From: Bacillus sp. (in: firmicutes)
Lineage (GTDB): Bacteria > Bacillota > Clostridia > Lachnospirales > Lachnospiraceae
Direction of reading: 5' to 3'
Assembly (NCBI GenBank): GCA_023666125.1
Contig: JAMPCN010000015.1
Span: 1-39,924 of the forward strand
DNA length: 39,924 nucleotides
Both the position numbers and the translations under genes were made by a program. Position 1 is the stretch's first letter. Each line of letters starts with the position of its first letter. This document shows positions 14,410 to 24,257 of the stretch, one piece after another. Below the pieces are notes generated by a model that saw only the letters and a list, made by a program, of their open reading frames with translations, searched no databases and was not told the origin of the DNA.

Positions 14410-16848
14410 CTAAATTCTAGTTATGAGTGATGCTCCTTTTTTGTCCAGCACAACGCTCTCTCCCTCCTGCAGCCTTATTTCTCTCTGCTTTTCCCCATAC
14501 ACAAGTCTGCTGTGAAAATCTTTGTCAGCAGTAATCTCACATCTGCATAACTTCCCATCCTCCCATGACAAATCAATAAACGCGCCGCCTTTTAAACGAA
14601 GCCCTCTGATACTGCCCTTTCTCCATGCGGACGGCAGCGCAGGCAAAAGCACAATCCGCTCTTTTGTATTCTGTACCAACATTTCAGCGATTGCCGCTGC
14701 CGCCCCAAAATTACCGTCAATCTGAAACGGCGGATGTTTATCAAACAGGTTCGGATAGGTAGAATTGGCAAAAAGTTGGCATAAATGATAGTACGCGGCT
14801 TCTCCATCCCACAGTTTCGCATAATGGTTGATAATCCATGCCCTGCTCCATCCCGTATGCCCGCCGCCGTGAGACAATCGAAACTCCAATGTCTTTCTTG
14901 CCGCTGCGGCAAGTTCCGGCGTAAAGTCTGGCGTAATCTGCTCGGAGGGATGCAGCCCGTAAAGATGGGAAATATGCCGATGCCCCGGCTCCCACTCCTC
15001 ATAATCCTTTTGCCATTCCAAAATCGTTCCTCTATCTCCTATCTGTGTCGGTTTTAACCGCTCTTCCATTTTACTAAGAAGCCCGACAAACTGCTCCACA
15101 TCATCAATCTGCGCTTCTTTCAATGCCTCTTTCACTTCTTCTGTCAGGGCATCCGCCTGCAGCAGTTCCTGATATGCCTCCTCGCATTGACCGAATAAGT
15201 CACGCAGAATCTGATTGTCCATTGTCACGCCATAGCTGTTTGCTCCTTTTTCCCCATTAGGCAGTATATAAGTATTCTCCGGAGAAACGGAAGGGCAGGT
15301 TACCAGATAACCCTCATGTTCCACCAGAAAATCCTGAAAAAACAACGCCGCCTCACACATGATGGGAAATTGTTCCTGTAAAAACTCCATATCTTTCGTA
15401 TACTGATAATGCGTCCACTGATGCGTACAAAGCCATGCCGCCCCCATAACCCAATAAGTACCCGGAATCCAGAGGTCCTGCGGTGCCGTATCTCCGTGAA
15501 TATCCGTATTATGATGGCATACCCACCCTCTGCAGCCGTACATCTCGCGTGCAGTCCGCCTGCCGTCTGCCGCCATTTTTTTCAACAGCTCAAACAATGG
15601 AAGATGACACTGTGAAAGAGCGCAGCTTTCCGCCAGCCAATAGTTCATCTCCGTATTGATGTTGATGGTATATTTACAATCCCAGGGCGGCGTCATGTCC
15701 TTATTCCACAATCCCTGTAAAGTTGCAGGCAGGGTCCCCTTTCTGCTGCAGGCGATTAGCAGATATCTTCCATAATCAAAATACAGTTTGCTCAGTCCGA
15801 TATCTGCAGTCTGCTCCGCCGCCTGCTGCACTCTTTGACAGGTGGGTAAACTCTCCCCCGCTTCCTCTCCCCCCAAATGAAATTCCACATTCCCGTACAG
15901 GCTTCGATAATCCTCCACATGGGCATCGAGCAGATTCTCCCAGCCCATTCCCTGTGCAATATCCAAGCGTTCATCCATATGGACGCACAGAAGCCTTTGC
16001 AGTCCTTTCTGCATCCACCATTCCTCTTCCTCATAGGATGAGCGGTTTTTTCTATTCATAGGGCAGCTTTCCCGGTCTGCCGGAAGCTGTCCTAAAAACT
16101 TATCCAGAGCCGACTGCTTCTCTTCCTTTGTGTAATGATAAGTGGTATCCGCCGTAAAATACAGCGTCACTTCTTCGGCGTCTTCCACCACCAGACGCTC
16201 CCCCACAGTCCGCACGCTGCCGCCCTTTATTTCCGCCCGCAGCTTCATGGCAAATTCATACCCCCCTCTGCCCAGATTCCCATATAGATAAATCTCATTC
16301 GCAGCGGTTTTTTCTATGCCGTCAAAAAACTTTCCTCTGTCCAGACCTGCCAGGAAGCCAATCTTTCCCCCGTCCTGCGCTGTAATGTGCATAACAAGCA
16401 CATTCACCGGATAAACGCAGATAGTCTCTCTTTGATACCACACTCCGTTTTGGCAGAAAAAAACCCGGTGCAGAGCCTTTTCCAAATCCAATTCCCTGCG
16501 ATAGTCCGTAATTTTCCCCATTCTTCCACAAGCATCAAACTCTATCGTCATATCTCCCAATGTCTGATAGGGATGCTGACCGTTTGGGCAGCCGGACATG
16601 GCAAGCTGCATCAGCTTCTCGGCCTCCGCAATCTTTCCGTCAAAAATCAATTCCCTGATTTTAGGAAGATTTTCTTTCATATCCGGATTCAGCCTGTTTA
16701 CCGGACCTCCATACCAGATACTTTCCTCATTCAACTGCAGATGCTCGCTTGCGGGAGCGCCAAATACCATAGCTCCTATCTTTCCATTCCCTATGGGGAA
16801 TGCCTCTTCCCACTCCGCCGCCGGTTTATCATCCCATAATTTACTCAT
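14410..16848 (-). CDS. GH95 alpha-L-fucosidase
   Basis: An 812-residue glycoside hydrolase of family 95, which removes terminal (mainly alpha-1,2-linked) L-fucose by inversion, as in AfcA of bifidobacteria. It begins with the family opening AAEWEEAFPIGNG. By alignment with AfcA's known residues the acid is E524 (VSPEN), the water-activating Asn pair is N396 and N398 (ININTEMNYW), and the Asp is D711 (QIDGNFG). The (alpha/alpha)6 barrel is therefore complete. No signal peptide is present, so it acts in the cytoplasm on imported fuco-oligosaccharides such as mucin or milk-glycan pieces. AAGGAG lies 5 bases before the ATG and touches the addA stop; the gene starts 10 bases after addA, an odd partner for a fucosidase. 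No fucose transporter or regulator is adjacent. Confidence 0.95.
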   Translation of the reverse strand: MSKLWDDKPAAEWEEAFPIGNGKIGAMVFGAPASEHLQLNEESIWYGGPVNRLNPDMKENLPKIRELIFDGKIAEAEKLMQLAMSGCPNGQHPYQTLGDMTIEFDACGRMGKITDYRRELDLEKALHRVFFCQNGVWYQRETICVYPVNVLVMHITAQDGGKIGFLAGLDRGKFFDGIEKTAANEIYLYGNLGRGGYEFAMKLRAEIKGGSVRTVGERLVVEDAEEVTLYFTADTTYHYTKEEKQSALDKFLGQLPADRESCPMNRKNRSSYEEEEWWMQKGLQRLLCVHMDERLDIAQGMGWENLLDAHVEDYRSLYGNVEFHLGGEEAGESLPTCQRVQQAAEQTADIGLSKLYFDYGRYLLIACSRKGTLPATLQGLWNKDMTPPWDCKYTININTEMNYWLAESCALSQCHLPLFELLKKMAADGRRTAREMYGCRGWVCHHNTDIHGDTAPQDLWIPGTYWVMGAAWLCTHQWTHYQYTKDMEFLQEQFPIMCEAALFFQDFLVEHEGYLVTCPSVSPENTYILPNGEKGANSYGVTMDNQILRDLFGQCEEAYQELLQADALTEEVKEALKEAQIDDVEQFVGLLSKMEERLKPTQIGDRGTILEWQKDYEEWEPGHRHISHLYGLHPSEQITPDFTPELAAAARKTLEFRLSHGGGHTGWSRAWIINHYAKLWDGEAAYYHLCQLFANSTYPNLFDKHPPFQIDGNFGAAAAIAEMLVQNTKERIVLLPALPSAWRKGSIRGLRLKGGAFIDLSWEDGKLCRCEITADKDFHSRLVYGEKQREIRLQEGESVVLDKKGASLITRI

Positions 16849-16858
16849 ATCAATCTCC

Positions 16859-19800
16859 TTACCTCAAGCTTATCTCCCTCTCCAGCTTAAAAGAATAAAT
16901 CACTTTCTGCGCTGTACGCATTCCTTTTCCCGTCTGTTTATACCCCGAAAGCTGCTCCAATGCTTCCGCATAATAATCAAGCTGCGTCTGATATCGCATC
17001 ACCAGTTCTTCCGGCGTCTGCACGGCGTCCGTTTTATAATCCACCACAATATAACTGCCATTCTCCTCGAAGAAAACGTCGATAATACCCTGAATCAAAA
17101 CGGTTTCCTGTGCCGGAAACGCTTCGTTTAAACGATTGGCGGGAAGCCCCAATACAAAAGGCTGTTCTCTGTACAGCTTCCCTGCCGCGTCCGCCGCCGC
17201 CATACGCCTTGCAATGCCACTCTCCAAAAAGGCGGCAATCTTAGGTACGGAAACCACGTCATAATATGCCTGCGGCAGCTTCCCCTCCGCCAGCATCCGC
17301 TTCAATTCTTCCCGTACCGCCTCCGTCAGGCGTTTCCGCCTGTCTTTTGCCTGCACCGGACTTTCTTCTTCCTGTAGCGCGCTCTCCGTCAATGTCATGC
17401 TTCTGTTTTCTTTATTATCCAAATCGGTCAATATGCCAAAATCCAGCAGTTCCATGACTTTATGGAAAGCGCTTCCTCTGTCCGTTCCGCTGACGTCCTC
17501 TTCCTGTCTCATAAACTTTGGCAGATAGGGAACAATCTGTTCTTCCTCATATAAGGGGAATGAAAAATCCGTCTCCTCCTGCATCCCCGCTTTTTTCAAT
17601 TCTGACACGGTAGTCTTTGTATATAAGTCTTGTAAATTCGCATATGGATATTGATAGGAAAATTTCTCTGACATAACCGTCATCAATTTTTTATCCACCC
17701 GGTCAATCCCATCTGCCGCGTCTAATAATAGCAGCTTTCTTCTATCATCCTCTCTTCTTACCGTCTCTTCTATCTTCTCTCCCAAGGTGTCTTCCCATGA
17801 TAAAACCGAAAGTTTTATTCTGATATCCTCTCCATAAAAAGGATTTTGACTGTTTGGCTCAATACCATATAGCCGCCAGATATCATCAAAACCTTTATTT
17901 CTTGCCGCCGCATAAAAAATCACATCCAGAAAACTGTTCATCTGCATCAACATGTCATAAGAAAAAACTCTCTCATAGACGCCCTGCAATAACGTCAGCG
18001 AATCCATTTTCTTTTTCGCTTTCTTAACCGCTCCCGTCAAAATCAATTTCTCTTTTGCCCTTGTCATCGCTACATACAGGATACGCAGTTCCTCGGCCAG
18101 ATTGTCCTGCCGCAATGCCAGCGCAATATAATTGCGCCGCAGATTCCGGCTGGTTACCCGAAGCCCCGCATCCACATAATCCACGCCGATTCCCCTCTCT
18201 ACGTCCATCACCAGATGCTCGGCAGCATCCCGCATATTGAAACTTTTTGCAAGCCCTGCCACGAAACAGATGGGAAATTCCAATCCTTTACTTTTATGAA
18301 TGCTCATAATCCGCACGACGTCCGCGTTTTCATCCTGTAAGTTGGCCTCTCCGTAATCCACATCATATTTTTCCAACTCCTCCATATAACGCAGAAAATG
18401 ATAGAGACCATAATAACTGATTTTCTCATAATCCGACGCCCTGACAAGCAGCATCTCCACATTGGCGCGCCGCCTGTCTCCCCCCGGCTTCGCCGCCACA
18501 TAAGAAAAGTAGGAATATTCGCGGATAATCGTCTGCAGCAGTTCATGCACGGGCATATAGACCGCCATGTCACGGTATCTGTCTATGCTAACCAGAAAGC
18601 TCTGCAATTTCCACCGTAACCGTACCCTGCTGCTTTCTGCCTCTGTACCATCATCCATACTTTCCCCCGCCGCATACGCTTTCACGGCGTCATAAAGATA
18701 TCTTTTCCCGGGAAACGCCGCCTTTACGGACGCAATCTCTTCCTCCGAAAACCCGCCGAAATACGAATGCAGCACTCCGTATAACGGAATATCCTGCATC
18801 GGATTGTCCAATATCCGCAGAAAATGAAGCAGTTCCTGAATTTCCGCCGCGGCAAAATAGCCCGTCTTGGAAGTGACATGCACGGGAATGCCCTCGCTTT
18901 CCAATACCTGTTTAAACTCTTCATCCCAGCCCGACGTTGTCCGCAGTAAAATCACAATATCCTTATAAGAAGCCTTACGAAGCTGACCTGTCTGAGCGTC
19001 CGTAATCTGAAACGCCGCCACCAGCCGTTTGATTTTTCCCGCGATTCCATATGCTTCCTGCTGCCTCATGCTGACTTCCGCCTCGGACTGCGTCTGCTCT
19101 TTTTCCACTCCCTGCTCTATACTCTCATTGGTAAAAAGAAGAACTTCCGTATCATTATCATTGGCCGCCGGTTCCGGGTAAGACGCCCCCGGATAGAGCG
19201 CGGCCTTTTCATCATAGGCAATGCCGCCAAGCTGCTTACTCATGACCTGTGAGAAAACCGCATTCGTACTGCTTAACACTTCCTCCCTGCTGCGGAAGTT
19301 CTGGTGTAAATCAATCCGCACTGCGCTGCGTCGCGCCGTGTCAACGCCCGTCACGTCAACGTCTGACACACCGTCGTCGGCAGCATCAACGCCTTCCCCG
19401 CTTCCGGCGTCGGCATACATATGATATTTCTCCATAAAAAGTTCCGGCCTGGCGAGGCGGAACTTATAGATGCTCTGCTTTACATCCCCTACCATAAAAC
19501 GGTTAAACCGCCCCTCACTCTCTCCCGAAATAGCGGACAACAAATATTCCTGCACCAGATTACTGTCCTGGTATTCGTCGATGAGAATCTCCGTAAAATA
19601 ATCCCGGTATTCCAGCGCCGTCTCCGTCGGTTCTATCTTGCCGTCCGCCATACGCCGCAGCAAAATGGAAAGTGCAAAATGTTCGATATCGTCAAAATCG
19701 AGCAGATTTTTCTCCCGTTTTGTTCTATCAAACGTCTCCTTAAAAAGCAGGGTAATATCCACAAGCGCGCAAACCGCTTCCCTACATACATCCATCTGGC

Positions 19801-20809
19801 GAATCACTTCCGCCGCGGACTGCGCAAAATAATTTTTGCCAATCTCCTGCAGCCTCTCCTTTACTTTTGTACGAATCCCCTTTACCAGTTCCCGTTTGGC
19901 CGCCGATACCGAATCGTCTTTTTTGGAAGACAATCTCCCGAAAGAAAGCGCCGAAAATAAAAGCGCGCATTCCTCGTAATCTTTTGCCGCGCAAAGCCTT
20001 TCCAACTGCTCTTTTTCCTGCTCTAACAGTTCCCCGTACATATAAGGGCCATCCGGCTCCTCGCACAATTTTATGCAATGACTGATTTGGTCAAGCAAAT
20101 TTTCCAACGTTAAGGAGATTTTTCCCATCAGCTCCTCAATCCAGCCTAACCCCATCAAGGCCGCCGACTCCGCTTCGCCGTCATCCGAAACGGCGCGCCT
20201 GTCCGTAACCGCATAATCTTTCCTGCGCTCGTTTAGCCACTCTTCCGGAAAAGGATTGCTCATCGCAAAATCATACAGCTTCAATACCGCTTCTTCCACG
20301 GCATTATCCCTGCTGCCAGTGCTGAAATATTCCATGGCATACAAAAAGGCGTCGTCTTCCTTTTGATAGCAGCCCTCCAGCACCTCGCCCAGCACATCAT
20401 TCCGCAGTAATTTTAATTCTCCCTCATCCGCAATGCGAAAGCCGGGGTCAAGCCCAATCGTATGGAAATGATTGCGGATGACAAACAAACAAAAGCTGTC
20501 GATTGTCGTAATCTGCGCATTATGCAAAAGCGCAGCCTGCCGCTGCAAATGCTCATTGTCCGGTTCTTTAGTCAGCTTTTCCCCGATTGCTGCGCTGATT
20601 CTTTCCCGCATCTGCGCCGCCGCCGCATTGGTAAACGTCACGACCAGCAGCCTGTCAATATCCACCGGATGCGCCTCGTCGCTTATCATCTTCACAATGC
20701 GCTCTACCAAAACGGCCGTCTTCCCCGAACCCGCCGCCGCCGATACCAGCAGGTTACAGCCATGCGTATCAATTACCCTCTGTTGTTCCACCGTATAAGA
20801 AACACTCAT
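16859..20809 (-). CDS. addA: ATP-dependent helicase-nuclease subunit AddA
   Basis: A 1316-residue SF1A helicase with a C-terminal nuclease, the partner of AddB in end resection at double-strand breaks for RecA loading at Chi. The Q-motif region SYTVEQQRVID precedes Walker A AAAGSGKT (K30). Motif II is ILIDEYQDSN, then GDVKQSIYKFR, HQNFRS, MSIHKSKGLEFP and YVAMTRAKEKL. The nuclease core near the end has GSAFHKVMELLD, IQGIIDVFF and DYKTD (from 1257) with QTQLDYYAEAL. It is somewhat longer than the B. subtilis protein (about 1230); a Gly/Asp/Val-rich insert lies at about 464-492 before the NFRS motif. The start is 7 bases after the addB stop, with AGGGGAG at that stop. Confidence 0.97.
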   Translation of the reverse strand: MSVSYTVEQQRVIDTHGCNLLVSAAAGSGKTAVLVERIVKMISDEAHPVDIDRLLVVTFTNAAAAQMRERISAAIGEKLTKEPDNEHLQRQAALLHNAQITTIDSFCLFVIRNHFHTIGLDPGFRIADEGELKLLRNDVLGEVLEGCYQKEDDAFLYAMEYFSTGSRDNAVEEAVLKLYDFAMSNPFPEEWLNERRKDYAVTDRRAVSDDGEAESAALMGLGWIEELMGKISLTLENLLDQISHCIKLCEEPDGPYMYGELLEQEKEQLERLCAAKDYEECALLFSALSFGRLSSKKDDSVSAAKRELVKGIRTKVKERLQEIGKNYFAQSAAEVIRQMDVCREAVCALVDITLLFKETFDRTKREKNLLDFDDIEHFALSILLRRMADGKIEPTETALEYRDYFTEILIDEYQDSNLVQEYLLSAISGESEGRFNRFMVGDVKQSIYKFRLARPELFMEKYHMYADAGSGEGVDAADDGVSDVDVTGVDTARRSAVRIDLHQNFRSREEVLSSTNAVFSQVMSKQLGGIAYDEKAALYPGASYPEPAANDNDTEVLLFTNESIEQGVEKEQTQSEAEVSMRQQEAYGIAGKIKRLVAAFQITDAQTGQLRKASYKDIVILLRTTSGWDEEFKQVLESEGIPVHVTSKTGYFAAAEIQELLHFLRILDNPMQDIPLYGVLHSYFGGFSEEEIASVKAAFPGKRYLYDAVKAYAAGESMDDGTEAESSRVRLRWKLQSFLVSIDRYRDMAVYMPVHELLQTIIREYSYFSYVAAKPGGDRRRANVEMLLVRASDYEKISYYGLYHFLRYMEELEKYDVDYGEANLQDENADVVRIMSIHKSKGLEFPICFVAGLAKSFNMRDAAEHLVMDVERGIGVDYVDAGLRVTSRNLRRNYIALALRQDNLAEELRILYVAMTRAKEKLILTGAVKKAKKKMDSLTLLQGVYERVFSYDMLMQMNSFLDVIFYAAARNKGFDDIWRLYGIEPNSQNPFYGEDIRIKLSVLSWEDTLGEKIEETVRREDDRRKLLLLDAADGIDRVDKKLMTVMSEKFSYQYPYANLQDLYTKTTVSELKKAGMQEETDFSFPLYEEEQIVPYLPKFMRQEEDVSGTDRGSAFHKVMELLDFGILTDLDNKENRSMTLTESALQEEESPVQAKDRRKRLTEAVREELKRMLAEGKLPQAYYDVVSVPKIAAFLESGIARRMAAADAAGKLYREQPFVLGLPANRLNEAFPAQETVLIQGIIDVFFEENGSYIVVDYKTDAVQTPEELVMRYQTQLDYYAEALEQLSGYKQTGKGMRTAQKVIYSFKLEREISLR

Positions 20810-20816
20810 CGAATCT

Positions 20817-23800
20817 TTACTCCCCTGCTTCCTTTTCCATCAGCATAACCGCTTCCTCTTTTGACAGCTTCTTCAACTTCCTCATCTCATAGCCCGCGAT
20901 TTCCGCATCATATCCGCAGATGCTTTTATAAGCGCAGTATGTACATGCGTTCTCGCCGTTTTGCTCGCAGGGATTGACCGAAATGTTTCCCTGCAAAATG
21001 CCGCTTCCCAGCTCCTTGATTTTATAGTTTACATAATTCGACACTGTCCGCATGTCCTCTTCTTTTATGACACTGGAATAAGCGGAAAAAGTTCCGTCTT
21101 TTTTCCGCTCTATCGGTAAAATATCCGATTTGTCCGTAAACTCTTTATCCAATAAAGTGATGGCCCTGTCATTTTCGCTGACTACTCCGGTCATTTTAAG
21201 TTCCTGCAAAAGCTTCCGGTTTAACTGTTCCGGCGTCAGCATCTGTCCGTCTTCTATCATCGGGTCTGCGATATGATAATAGAGCATGGCGGCAGGTACA
21301 ACCTCTTTCCCCGGATGTTTTTTCTGCTCCATTTCCACCGCCGCGTTCATATAGACCACTAACTGTAACTGCAATCCGTAATATAACGCCGCCAAATCAA
21401 ATTTACGGCTCCCCGATTTATAATCGATAACTTTCACATAGACAACGTCATCCGCCTCACAGGTATCGATTCTGTCAATTCTGCCGCGCAGTTTCATTTT
21501 TTCCTCACCGGTCAGCGCAATGTTTACCGCATCCAAATCCTCCAGCATGGAAAAAGACATCTCAAAATGCTCCGGCAAAAAAGCCCCTCTTTGCAGCTGT
21601 GTCTGCAGCGTAGCAACCGTACGGCTTAAAATCCGCTTAAGCCGCCGCAGTAAATACCGGTTCCTGGCATTGCTGTACAAAATCGTCTCCCCATAGTTTA
21701 CGGCATATTCCTCTATGGCCTCGTCCAGTAACTTCTCTCCGGCTTCCTTCGGAAAATCAAACCATGTGTAATGCCGCTCTATCAGCTTATCGGCAAACAG
21801 CTCCAACACCCCATGGAAGAAATTTCCCATATCCACGTTTTCAAAACTGTACTCCCCGCGCTCTTTCAAGGACAATCCGTACTGTAAAAAATGCGCATAG
21901 GCACACGCCGCATACTTTTCCAGACGGCTGACGCTGTTTTGTAAAATGCTTCCATACAATGCCATTGTCACCCGTTTGGATAACGGCGAGTGCCTGTAAT
22001 GGTAAAAGGCCGTATCAATCAGCCTGTCAACCTGCCCCTGCCAGACGGGATTTTTATGATAGGTATGATAAAAAGTAAAAAGCGTTTTCTCCCGCTCTTT
22101 CCCAAGCCTGCCCGCCGCATACTCCCGCAGCAGATCCGTAAAAAAGCCGATACCCTCCTCGGCGTTTGTCAACTGCTCTTCCACAGGAAGAATCTCCGGA
22201 CGCTCTATGGCAAGTTTCGGAAAAAGCCTTTGCAGCGTATCGATTAAATAGGCCGGACGCCTGCTTTTGCCGTCGTTTCCTATTCCGGCATACGATACAT
22301 ACAGTTTTTCCAACGGCTTCGTCATATTCAAATACAGATACAACCGCTGAATATACATCTGCTGTCTGGGCGTCGGCGCAAGTTCCCATTCCGACCCCTG
22401 CAAAAACTCCCTGTCAATATCCGATATAATACCGCCTTTAGAGCTTCCCTTGGGAATGTTTCCGTCATTCACGCCCAGGAAAAAAAGAGCCTTGACCTGT
22501 TTCAATCTCGTTCTTTCAATATCGCCGATAACGACTCTGTCCACGTTCTGCGGAATCGTGCCGACCGTAATTTCCGCAAAGCCCGCGTCCAGAATCTCTG
22601 TAAATTCCTGAAAACTCATTTCTTCTTCCCGCAAAAGCCCCTCTATCTGGTCTAACAGGTCGATGACAAGCCCGTAAATCTGCCCGTACTCTTTCGCCCT
22701 CGCCAAATCGCCCTCTTTTTGAAACTTCTGCTCATAACCGCTCAACTTCCTCTGCAGTTCGTTCTGCACCAGAAATTCATACAAGGCGTGTACCAGTTCC
22801 CCCGCCGTCCGGCACGGTGCAAACAGCGGCGCGAGCTGCTCCATCAGCGTATTTCTCATATCATTATAACAGGCCAGCAGGGCAATCCCCTCCTCGCCTG
22901 TATCTTCCTTATAAATAAAAAGGCTGCTCCACTGCTTTTTCCCGCGGATGCCAAATCTGCGGACATAGTTTTCCAGCCTGTCAATATCTTCTCTCGCAAA
23001 ACCGCACAGCCCCGTCCGCAAATAGTGGAAAACCGCCTCCCTGCTAAAATCGCACAAGACAATCTGTAACGCGCTGCGAATATATTCCGTAAAAGGATTG
23101 CTCAAAATCCCCCTTGTCCTGTCCATATATATCGGAATCCCAAACCCGGCAAACTCCTCCTCCAAATCATCCCCATACATCTCCATACTGCCCGTTACCA
23201 CAGCAATATCCCGGTAATGCAGGCCGCTTTGTAACAGCCTATGAATCTCTATACAGGCCTGTCTGACTTCTTCTTTGGAAGTGGAAGCTTCTATCACATG
23301 GATATGCTCCACATCCTTATCATACGTCCGCACCGGATAACGGAACAGACATTGCTCTAAATGCGCCAGCTCCGGATTATCGGCAAATCTGGGCAGCCTT
23401 CCCGCTATCTTTTTTTCGCATATAACAGCCGGAAGAAGCGTTGTGTTCGCTTCTTCCGCCAATTTCTTTAAATCCGCTGTTGTTTTTTTACTCAAATGAA
23501 AAAGCTTCTGCTCTCCATCCATTTCATAAGGATTTTCGCGCGTATCAATGGTAATCGTTACAATGACTCTTTCGGTCAATCTTATAAGTTCCCGTATGAC
23601 ATGGTTTTGTATCGGCGTAAAGCCGGTAAAACCGTCAAACGCTATCACGCAATCCTTAATAATCTTGGACTTTGGCAGCGCCGCGCACAATCTGTCCAGC
23701 GTTTCCTCCGTCGTAATAAATTTTTCCTGCATATATGCCAGAAAACTGCCATACAGTATTTCCAAATCTTTCAGTTTATAATACAGCGCACCCCTTGTTT

Positions 23801-24239
23801 TGGCATAGTCCGCCAGTTTGGCAAGTTCCTCTATTCCAATGCCATACTGCATAAACTCCGAAATGGCGGATTTTACCTCATGGATATAACCTTGTTTTTG
23901 CAGATGCTTTCCCATCACAGTCAGATTTGCCCGCTCTTTTTCCGCTACTTTCCGCAAAATAAGGCTCTTTCCCGTATCGTCTAAAACCGGCGTCTCCTCC
24001 CGCCCCACTTCTTCCAATATTCTGTGCGTCAATCTGCCAAAACTGAGAACGTCAATATTCATAATGCCCCTGTTGGGATGTTCCAGCACCAAATCCATCT
24101 GTGTCTGCATCGTAAACTGGTCCGGCACAATCAACAGGAAATTACGCTCCGGCTCCCGCATAGCCTGTGCGATGATGTCCTCATGAAGCTGTCTGCTCTT
24201 TCCGGCGCCTGAACCGCCAAAATAAAATTGAAGCGCCAT
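20817..24239 (-). CDS. addB: ATP-dependent nuclease subunit AddB
   Basis: An 1140-residue protein, the Chi-recognising partner of AddA. The Walker A-like loop GGSGAGKS (8-15) and IVPDQFTMQTQ opening are typical. The helicase-like middle is degenerate, as expected for AddB. The C-terminal nuclease has RGRIDRID, VIDYKSGSRKFD and GLQLQLVVY. The iron-sulfur cluster cysteines are visible: one in EKYAACAYAHFLQYG and three at the end (C1099, C1102, C1108, in CTYCAYKSIC), so the cluster that ties the nuclease domain together is complete. GGAGG lies 7 bases before ATG 24239. It starts only 18 bases after the stop of the giant flagellin gene, with no terminator between. Confidence 0.97.
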   Translation of the reverse strand: MALQFYFGGSGAGKSRQLHEDIIAQAMREPERNFLLIVPDQFTMQTQMDLVLEHPNRGIMNIDVLSFGRLTHRILEEVGREETPVLDDTGKSLILRKVAEKERANLTVMGKHLQKQGYIHEVKSAISEFMQYGIGIEELAKLADYAKTRGALYYKLKDLEILYGSFLAYMQEKFITTEETLDRLCAALPKSKIIKDCVIAFDGFTGFTPIQNHVIRELIRLTERVIVTITIDTRENPYEMDGEQKLFHLSKKTTADLKKLAEEANTTLLPAVICEKKIAGRLPRFADNPELAHLEQCLFRYPVRTYDKDVEHIHVIEASTSKEEVRQACIEIHRLLQSGLHYRDIAVVTGSMEMYGDDLEEEFAGFGIPIYMDRTRGILSNPFTEYIRSALQIVLCDFSREAVFHYLRTGLCGFAREDIDRLENYVRRFGIRGKKQWSSLFIYKEDTGEEGIALLACYNDMRNTLMEQLAPLFAPCRTAGELVHALYEFLVQNELQRKLSGYEQKFQKEGDLARAKEYGQIYGLVIDLLDQIEGLLREEEMSFQEFTEILDAGFAEITVGTIPQNVDRVVIGDIERTRLKQVKALFFLGVNDGNIPKGSSKGGIISDIDREFLQGSEWELAPTPRQQMYIQRLYLYLNMTKPLEKLYVSYAGIGNDGKSRRPAYLIDTLQRLFPKLAIERPEILPVEEQLTNAEEGIGFFTDLLREYAAGRLGKEREKTLFTFYHTYHKNPVWQGQVDRLIDTAFYHYRHSPLSKRVTMALYGSILQNSVSRLEKYAACAYAHFLQYGLSLKERGEYSFENVDMGNFFHGVLELFADKLIERHYTWFDFPKEAGEKLLDEAIEEYAVNYGETILYSNARNRYLLRRLKRILSRTVATLQTQLQRGAFLPEHFEMSFSMLEDLDAVNIALTGEEKMKLRGRIDRIDTCEADDVVYVKVIDYKSGSRKFDLAALYYGLQLQLVVYMNAAVEMEQKKHPGKEVVPAAMLYYHIADPMIEDGQMLTPEQLNRKLLQELKMTGVVSENDRAITLLDKEFTDKSDILPIERKKDGTFSAYSSVIKEEDMRTVSNYVNYKIKELGSGILQGNISVNPCEQNGENACTYCAYKSICGYDAEIAGYEMRKLKKLSKEEAVMLMEKEAGE

Positions 24240-24257
24240 TTATTTTCCTCCAAATGG

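Noticed and set aside
16859-24239. Long antisense open frames across addA and addB
   Set aside because: They lack ribosome sites and conserved domains and follow from the codon bias of the real genes.
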